Origin: Chryseobacterium sp. W4I1
GTDB taxonomy: Bacteria > Bacteroidota > Bacteroidia > Flavobacteriales > Weeksellaceae
Assembly: GCF_030816115.1 (NCBI RefSeq)
Contig: NZ_JAUSXQ010000001.1
Span: 3,348,001 to 3,412,000, forward strand
Direction: 5' to 3'
Length of the DNA stretch: 64,000 nucleotides
Shown piece by piece: positions 58,589 to 64,000 of the stretch. The notes under the pieces were generated by a model, which saw only the letters and a list, made by a program, of their open reading frames with translations, was not told the DNA's origin and searched no databases. The translations under genes were made by a program, and so were the position numbers. The number at the start of each line of letters is the position of its first letter. Position 1 is the stretch's first letter.

Positions 58589-60481
58589 ATGGAAGAAAGT
58601 AGCAATTTTTCATTCCGCCCGAACCAGTATAAAGCTCCGGATAATGCAGACAAAATCTCTGTGAACCATATTCCGGGCATCAACCGTGTGGTAAAACTGG
58701 ATATTGTGATTGAGGGAAAATCAGTCAAACATTTTAAACATTTCCGTTTGCAGCAAAGTGCCAGACGGCATCATCATTTCGAACTTGTCCTGGCCCATGA
58801 TTCCTTAGGCTCTGCACAGAATCATAATCTTGAAGAGGCCAGACAGTTTTTAGGAAAACGAATAACGGTAGTTTTTAAATATAAGGATTACGAAAATGAG
58901 AGCCCGGAAAGGACTTTTGTAGGCGTTATCACCAAAGCGGCATTCAGTCAGGAAAAAATGAGCCTTGGTAATATTGTCTTGAAAGGTGAAAGTCCTACCA
59001 TATTGATGGATTCAGCTCCTCATACACAAAGTTTTGGGGGCGATCAGGCTGTCAATACCGGAATTATTGCAAATAAAATTATTAAAGAAGCTTTAGGTTC
59101 TTCGAAATTTGATTTTAGAGTAGACCCTCAGAATAAAAGCTATATCAATTACAGCTCACAATACAACGAAACCCATTATAATTTTCTTGCCAGAACAGCA
59201 GAAGCTTACGGCGAGCAATTCTACTATGATGGTGAAATCCTTCATTTTGGGAAGCTTCCTCCATCCGAAAAACCTGTGCGCCTTATCTATGGCAGCAATG
59301 CAAGTGACGTTCAGGTAGAACTGAAAGCCGTACACACGAAACCCGAATTTTTTGGATATAACAGCAGCAGCCATACAAAAATGGAAGGCTCTGAAAATAA
59401 TATCAAGCACGTGGGGGAAATTCCTTCCAAAGCCTACGAACTCAATAACAGCATTTTCAAAACCCGATCGCTCTCCCCTGCCCCAGTCAATGCCAATATG
59501 TTCATGGATGTTGATGACTCACAGAGAAGTGCGGCAGGTAGCGCCGCTGTAGAAGTTTTTACCGTTTCCGCAAATACAACGGTTCCATTTCTGTATCCCG
59601 GATGTTGCGCAGATATTGAAATGCGTAAACCTGATACAAGCGAAACATCCTATTTTACAAGAGTAACAATCACAGAAGTATTTCATGAAGTAAATGCACG
59701 CGGATATTATACCGGAAACTTTGAAGCAGTAGCTGAGGGAACCGGTTTTATGCCTAAACCTGATTTTGTTATTCCCAACGCCCAGCCACAGGTAGCAACC
59801 GTGATTTCAAACGTTGATCCCATGAATCAGGGACGGATCCAGGTACAGTTCGACTGGCAGAGAAATCCCGACACTACTCATTTTATAAGAATGATGAGCC
59901 CTGATGCAGGTGGAACTGATGCGATCACCCAGAACCGGGGGTTTGTAGCAATTCCTGAAATCGGGGATCAGGTAATGGTAGGTTTTGAATATCATCACCC
60001 TGATTTTCCATTTGCCATGGGCGGAATGTTCCATGGACAGGTAGCTCTAGGTGGCGGACTAAACAATCACATTAAATCTATACAGACCAGGAGCGGAAAT
60101 AAGATCATCTTTAATGATCAGGAAGGAAGTATTTTTATAGAAGATCCAAGCGGTAACACTTATTTAATGGATGGAAAAGGAAATATTACAGTAAATGCTC
60201 CTAAGAATATGACATTTACAGCCGGAGAAAATGTACAAATCAATGCAGGGCATAATATCATCGCTTCTGCACAGAGAAACGTAAATATTATGGCAGGTGA
60301 AGACATCACTGAAACAGCAAATGATGACTATAACCTTACCGCCAGCAACATTATTGAAACGGCTGAAGCAGGCAGAAGTTCCCGAGCAAAAAATATTACG
60401 GAAAATATGGAAGCAGGCTCCTACATCAGTACAAAAGATGCCATTAATGTGGAGAGTGCTAAGGAAGTAAAATATCAATAG
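58589..60481 (+). CDS. vgrG: Type VI secretion spike protein VgrG (TssI)
   Basis: 630 residues. gp27-like base (about 30-390, with VFKYKDYENESPERTFVGVITKA, SYINYSSQYNETHYNFLARTAEAYGEQFYYDG), OB-fold (about 400-475: VATVISNVDPMNQGRIQVQFDWQ, IPEIGDQVMVGFEYHHPDFPFAMGGMFHG) and a C-terminal beta-helix needle (NKIIFNDQEGSIFIEDPSGNTYLMDGKGNITVNAPKNMTF, VQINAGHNIIASAQRNVNIMAGEDITETA). It forms the tip of the T6SS tube and carries PAAR proteins and effectors. The needle ends without a fused effector domain. It is followed by putative cargo genes. Confidence 0.95.
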   Translation: MEESSNFSFRPNQYKAPDNADKISVNHIPGINRVVKLDIVIEGKSVKHFKHFRLQQSARRHHHFELVLAHDSLGSAQNHNLEEARQFLGKRITVVFKYKDYENESPERTFVGVITKAAFSQEKMSLGNIVLKGESPTILMDSAPHTQSFGGDQAVNTGIIANKIIKEALGSSKFDFRVDPQNKSYINYSSQYNETHYNFLARTAEAYGEQFYYDGEILHFGKLPPSEKPVRLIYGSNASDVQVELKAVHTKPEFFGYNSSSHTKMEGSENNIKHVGEIPSKAYELNNSIFKTRSLSPAPVNANMFMDVDDSQRSAAGSAAVEVFTVSANTTVPFLYPGCCADIEMRKPDTSETSYFTRVTITEVFHEVNARGYYTGNFEAVAEGTGFMPKPDFVIPNAQPQVATVISNVDPMNQGRIQVQFDWQRNPDTTHFIRMMSPDAGGTDAITQNRGFVAIPEIGDQVMVGFEYHHPDFPFAMGGMFHGQVALGGGLNNHIKSIQTRSGNKIIFNDQEGSIFIEDPSGNTYLMDGKGNITVNAPKNMTFTAGENVQINAGHNIIASAQRNVNIMAGEDITETANDDYNLTASNIIETAEAGRSSRAKNITENMEAGSYISTKDAINVESAKEVKYQ

Positions 60482-60545
60482 TGGCAAGCAGGTAAAAATG
60501 CAGTAGGTCAGAAAGATAGACAACGTAAAAACTTTTATAACAACC

Positions 60546-61898
60546 ATGGAAGGCGGAAATATCATACGGAATGTCTTTGGTAAATCTTACAAGGAAGCAG
60601 AACACATCATGAAGGATGCTTCCAAAGGTGCGCTGGATTTTAAGTCCCCACAAGAAAATACCTTTTACGGTAAAAAAGGGGGTAAAAAGCTGGATGAATA
60701 TCAGGCTAAGAAAGACAATACCTTACTCGTAACCAAAGTGGAAGGTCCGCTTGATGATAATGGCGCAAAAATCAGTAAGCCCAAAGAAGGAGAAAAGCAC
60801 TGGTTCAAAGCAACATTTAACAGGTCAGCAGCAAAGAATGAATATAAGAAACTTCTGTGGCAGGTAAAGATAGGGGGAACGGCTATACCTTTCTTTTTTG
60901 ATTATTCTTCCATAGAAGGAAATACGCAGACCATACAGGTTAAGCTACCATGTTATGATATGCGTGCCTATGCCTATTTCAAAAGTCCAATTGATAAGGT
61001 AAGTGTGGAAGTAAAAATAGACAATCCATTACCTGTTTATATTGACAGATTTAAAATTAAAGGAAAAGACAGGCAGGGAGTCAATCTTGCAGATGATTTA
61101 TGTTATGGATTAGGTGTATCCAACCAATATCCTTCACGGTATACCCTTAAGGATGTTGAGAGTAAAGGAATCTGGATCAAAGCTGAAATCAGAGATAAAA
61201 CTGACGAAGAATTATGGGTTGGTTTTAAACGTATGGTTACAGATTTATTTTCTGTTGGTGAGCTTGAAACTGTTGCACTCGATATGATTGAAAAATTTAA
61301 GCGAAGCGAAGGTGGTGAGTATACCAATCCTATCCTGACAAAGCATGTACAGCAACATCCATCAAATCAAAGATTTTGCCTAAGCATGGAAGATGAAATT
61401 GCTGACCGAATCAAAAAAAGTCGTGGAAATCTTGCCTCTATTGAGGATGATGAAATACACTTTACTGATAACGAAATTGGAAAGTTTGGAAACAGAGGTT
61501 GGGGCCACCCACAATTCTCAACATTGAAAGATACATTTTTAGGAGGTCTGACCATTTGTATGAACGATACCTGGGCTTATGAAGTTAAGCTCACAAAATT
61601 TAGCAAATCAGCTAACGGAAGCTATAATGCCACCTATAAAGTCTCTCTATATGATCATTTTGGGCTAGATATGCCTGATATTGAAAAGAAATATTATTAC
61701 CTGTTAGGATTTAGATATTGGTTCATTCTTCAACATATCCGGGGATATAAGCCATTCGTCACTAAAGTTGAATTTGAAAAAACATTTACTGAAAACTTAT
61801 CTATTGGAAAAGCCGAAAGGATAAATAAAAGAAGAGCTGAAAAAGAAAGAATGGATCACCTTAGAAATATGGGAAGAAGAAGACCGGGAGAATATTAA
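60546..61898 (+). CDS. Putative T6SS effector with DUF3289-like C-terminus
   Basis: 450 residues, no signal peptide. N-terminal about 200 residues: MEGGNIIRNVFGKSYKEAEHIMKDASKGALDF, then a beta-rich region (HWFKATFNRSAAKNEYKKLLWQVKIGG, IPVYIDRF-like strands) that may be the part handled by VgrG. The C-terminal region has GLTICMNDTWAYEVKLTKFSKSANGSYNATYKVSLYDHFGLDMPDIEKKYYYLLGFRYWFILQHIRGYKPFVT, which resembles DUF3289 proteins found beside VgrG and in bacteriocin-like proteins of enterobacteria. Position 64 bases after vgrG and before a small lipoprotein supports an effector/immunity arrangement. Catalytic residues not identified. Confidence 0.68.
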   Translation: MEGGNIIRNVFGKSYKEAEHIMKDASKGALDFKSPQENTFYGKKGGKKLDEYQAKKDNTLLVTKVEGPLDDNGAKISKPKEGEKHWFKATFNRSAAKNEYKKLLWQVKIGGTAIPFFFDYSSIEGNTQTIQVKLPCYDMRAYAYFKSPIDKVSVEVKIDNPLPVYIDRFKIKGKDRQGVNLADDLCYGLGVSNQYPSRYTLKDVESKGIWIKAEIRDKTDEELWVGFKRMVTDLFSVGELETVALDMIEKFKRSEGGEYTNPILTKHVQQHPSNQRFCLSMEDEIADRIKKSRGNLASIEDDEIHFTDNEIGKFGNRGWGHPQFSTLKDTFLGGLTICMNDTWAYEVKLTKFSKSANGSYNATYKVSLYDHFGLDMPDIEKKYYYLLGFRYWFILQHIRGYKPFVTKVEFEKTFTENLSIGKAERINKRRAEKERMDHLRNMGRRRPGEY

Positions 61899-61939
61899 TC
61901 ATTTAGTGACTTAAAAGTGAATAAACTTATTAATAAACA

Positions 61940-62416
61940 ATGAAGCATTTGAAATACATACAATATTTAACGACTTTCTTTTTCATTATAGCAATGATGA
62001 GCTGTGACAGAAAAAAGAATGAGTTTATTCCGTTGGATCATATGACCTTTATAAACAGCTATTACAAAAACTCTGTAAAGATTTCTTATTATATATTGAT
62101 AGACAATCCTGATTCAGAAAATATTTTAAAAAAAGAAATCATAAAATATGCAAAAAAGAAATTACAATACAACAAATCATTGGCGCAGAAAAATATAGCT
62201 TCAATAAATTTCGTTTTTTATAAAAAAACAGGTAATACCTCTTATTTTATAACACATAAAGAAAATTCAGACGGATTACTCAGTGAAGAAATATCTCATT
62301 ATCAGGAAGATTTTATAGCTAATTATTATGTAAGTAAATGCAAGGAAGGTACTATTGAAAAAATATATATGTATCAACTATTGGAAGAAACTATTTCGAA
62401 TACCTGCAAAAAATAA
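61940..62416 (+). CDS. Small lipoprotein, candidate immunity protein
   Basis: 158 residues. MKHLKYIQYLTTFFFIIAMMSCD is a lipoprotein signal (lipobox MMSC), so the mature part (about 135 residues, Lys-rich, with FIPLDHMTFINSYYKNSVKISYYILID) should be periplasmic. No family recognised. It is 41 bases downstream of the DUF3289-like gene and nearly touches the next gene (6 bases). Lipoproteins in this position often protect against a periplasm-acting T6SS effector; that role is inferred from position only. Confidence 0.6.
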   Translation: MKHLKYIQYLTTFFFIIAMMSCDRKKNEFIPLDHMTFINSYYKNSVKISYYILIDNPDSENILKKEIIKYAKKKLQYNKSLAQKNIASINFVFYKKTGNTSYFITHKENSDGLLSEEISHYQEDFIANYYVSKCKEGTIEKIYMYQLLEETISNTCKK

Positions 62417-62422
62417 AAAAGC

Positions 62423-63214
62423 ATGGAAGAAACCCGAGTAAAACCTTTTCAAAAATATCAAGGAACACACCTTTATCATGTAGAGGGTTCCCTTCAGATA
62501 CAGTTTGGCGAAACCAAAGGTTTTCATTCTTCCTGTAAACTTACCATTCATGAAACAGAAAATGAAGACCAGACTAAAAACTGGCTGATAGAAAAGATAG
62601 AGGATCTTCCCCTTCCCTCTGAAAATAGTTTTATGGAAATTCTTCATACCCTGGAACAGAGTTCTTATCCCGCAGAAATAAAAGTAGACGAAAAAGGTGT
62701 TTTTCTCCAGGCTACCAATCATCAGAAAAATATAGAAGACTGGAAACAAAAAACTTCAGGAATTCAGGAAAAGTATCATAATGCCGATGTTTTCAGAAAC
62801 CAATACCTGGCAGCTTTTGAAGATGAAGAAATTTTTTATAGAAATAAACGTAAAGAACCATTCTGGAATCTGCTGCTTTTTGCTCCTTCCTACGTAGACA
62901 ACGGTGGAAAAAATGAGGAGGTCATGACATGGAATATTAAGGGAATCGGAGATATAGAATGTGTAGGCACCATCACAGCAGAACAGAGAGATTATGGTTT
63001 TGATGCATTCTTCATTTCAGAAACCATTGTTCCAGATTATATAAAAGAAGAACTAGGCAAAAAATACCTGCACAAAGCAGAACAGTATAAAGCTGAGCTT
63101 ACCATACATATGGAGTATAATTCTCCGAAAAAACAGTATTCAAAGAAGAAGGCTGAATTTACATTATCAGCCGGTAAAAAAATAGTATACAGGGAGACAA
63201 GCAGTATTATTTAA
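62423..63214 (+). CDS. T6SS island protein of unknown function
   Basis: 263 residues, soluble, no signal. It starts MEETRVKPFQKYQGTHLYHVEGSLQIQFGETKGFHSSCKLTIHETENE and continues with alternating strands and charged helices (GIQEKYHNADVFRNQYLAAFEDEE). No motif recognised. It sits between the lipoprotein and the DUF4280 PAAR-like gene, 17 bases before the latter; possible roles are an effector adaptor, chaperone or second immunity protein. The prose above is composition and context only. Confidence 0.6.
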   Translation: MEETRVKPFQKYQGTHLYHVEGSLQIQFGETKGFHSSCKLTIHETENEDQTKNWLIEKIEDLPLPSENSFMEILHTLEQSSYPAEIKVDEKGVFLQATNHQKNIEDWKQKTSGIQEKYHNADVFRNQYLAAFEDEEIFYRNKRKEPFWNLLLFAPSYVDNGGKNEEVMTWNIKGIGDIECVGTITAEQRDYGFDAFFISETIVPDYIKEELGKKYLHKAEQYKAELTIHMEYNSPKKQYSKKKAEFTLSAGKKIVYRETSSII

Positions 63215-63231
63215 CTTTATGAACACATGAT

Positions 63232-64000
63232 ATGGCAGATAAAGGATTTATTATTGTAGAAGGGGCTACCGCATTCTGCAGCAGTTCTATAGCCAATAAT
63301 TCTAAAGGAACCGCCGTTCCTATGGAAGTAAAAAGCCAGAAAAAGAAACTTGGAAAAAATAAATATTTTGCCCAAAGCAAACCTGTGGCTACTTATCTGG
63401 ATGATAAAGCTGAAAGTTTCGGCGGAGGCAATGGATTTGGAAACTGTAAAGGTTCAGATGGAAAGCCGTATCCATGCAAAGGAAAGTGCAACCTTAAATA
63501 CAAAGACTATTATGAAAACGTAGAATTCAACAAAAGTATGAAAGTACTTTTAGATGTTTCTACTGCCACCTGCCCCGGATATGGTGTGCCGGGAACCATT
63601 GCCTTTGCCACTACCGGACAAGCCAACAATGTTTCTCAAATCGACGTAAAAGAGGCGGATGAATTCTCGGTAGCCAATACCTCACCACAATGGGCAACTT
63701 CAGATACATCATCCACTACTACATCAGTAAATTCCATTTCAATGACCCTTCCTGTTCCTGTAACCAAACCTACCGGAATCTATTATTATGTCCAGATTCC
63801 CAAAAGTCCTTTTAGTTCTTTTATGAATCCCTTCTCTGCCGACAATCTTACATTGAACGCCCAGTTTAAGGGAGATGCCACAAAGATTATATGGGCTCTT
63901 TTCAAAGGAGAAGATACCAAAGACAAAGTAAAAACTTTCATAGGCTTGGGAAGTATTTTCAATCAATCTTTAAGTAAAACTTTTGACACTCTTCCGGAAG
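63232..64000 (+). CDS. DUF4280 PAAR-like protein, cut by the window edge
   Basis: The first 256 codons are visible and the frame is open at the edge. MADKGFIIVEGATAFCSSSIANNSKGTAVPMEVKSQKKKLGKNKYF, CKGKCNLKYKDYYENVEFNKSMKVLLDVSTATCPGYGVPGTIAFATTGQ show the Cys pattern of DUF4280 PAAR-like spike-tip proteins. The sequence continues past the usual PAAR length into a Ser/Thr-rich linker (about residues 145-170) and a beta-rich segment (TGIYYYVQIPKSPFSSFMNPFSADNLTLNAQFKG), so a C-terminal extension, perhaps a toxin, lies beyond 64000. Confidence 0.82.
   Translation, partial: MADKGFIIVEGATAFCSSSIANNSKGTAVPMEVKSQKKKLGKNKYFAQSKPVATYLDDKAESFGGGNGFGNCKGSDGKPYPCKGKCNLKYKDYYENVEFNKSMKVLLDVSTATCPGYGVPGTIAFATTGQANNVSQIDVKEADEFSVANTSPQWATSDTSSTTTSVNSISMTLPVPVTKPTGIYYYVQIPKSPFSSFMNPFSADNLTLNAQFKGDATKIIWALFKGEDTKDKVKTFIGLGSIFNQSLSKTFDTLPE

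Noticed and set aside
58002..64000. Prophage tail module
   Set aside because: Hcp and VgrG resemble phage tail parts, but there are no capsid, terminase, integrase or lysis genes; VgrG, DUF4280 and the Bacteroidota TssD family mark a T6SS island.

Overview
The window looks like ordinary chromosome of a Flavobacteriia member, most likely Chryseobacterium or a close Weeksellaceae relative. The evidence is a low-GC genome (judged by eye, not computed), promoters of the Bacteroidota type (TAnnTTTG, in several cases with TTTG about 18-22 bases upstream), a type IX secretion sorting domain, bacillithiol biosynthesis (bshB1), exbB-exbD-exbD-tonB with a linked PstS-like lipoprotein and TPR protein, an N-terminally extended NusB, a Bacteroidota-type VI secretion tube protein (TssD/Hcp), and a short Cys-rich bacteriocin-like peptide of the kind common in Chryseobacterium.

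Layout. 1-5.3 kb: end of a DUF937 gene, ribosomal protein bTHX, a MATE exporter, an ankyrin protein, aspS and a nitrilase-family amidase. 5.3-10.7 kb: a divergent adenylosuccinate synthase, a Crp/Fnr regulator with two identical operator-like dyads, then divergent Ku and LigD for non-homologous end joining; LigD is split by a frameshift. 10.8-16.4 kb: a small membrane protein, an SDR oxidoreductase, the nusB-DUF1573-yajC operon, an ABC exporter and a PUR-alpha-like DUF3276 protein. 16.5-22.1 kb: a very large DUF4132/MolR-like gene split in two, with a small partner. 22.4-29.3 kb: tRNA-His, bshB1 and the Ton energising operon. 29.5-32.3 kb: leuS. 32.5-39.1 kb: a lipocalin-like lipoprotein and an envelope group (acyltransferase, glycosyltransferase, Kdo transferase, cupin, NlpC/P60, O-methyltransferase). 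39.2-39.9 kb: two small protein genes. 39.9-48.4 kb: OmpA, tilS, a DsbD split by a frameshift, a repeat-built T9SS cargo, a lone exbD, an alpha/beta hydrolase and a patatin. 48.5-57.7 kb: housekeeping (nrnA, rpmH, ftsE, ribE, a sensor kinase, trmN6, pdxA, yceD-like, rpmF, accB, accC). 58.0-64.0 kb: a type VI secretion cargo island (Hcp, VgrG, DUF3289 putative effector, lipoprotein, unknown protein, DUF4280 PAAR-like protein) that runs off the right edge.

The most notable observations are (1) the 14-base dyad TTGTCATTTGACAA, which occurs once upstream of purA and once upstream of the Crp/Fnr gene, each exactly 22 bases from the -7 box; (2) the T6SS effector island with a possible periplasmic effector/immunity pair; (3) a 51-codon Lys-rich small gene behind a tandem operator-like repeat (CCGnGAAAAnnCGG, 23 bases apart) and a separate 50-aa Cys-rich RiPP-like peptide; and (4) four genes whose frames break by exactly one base, mostly at homopolymers. 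The last may be sequencing error or biology, and only reads or relatives can decide.

All function calls are from reading the sequence; no database search was run.
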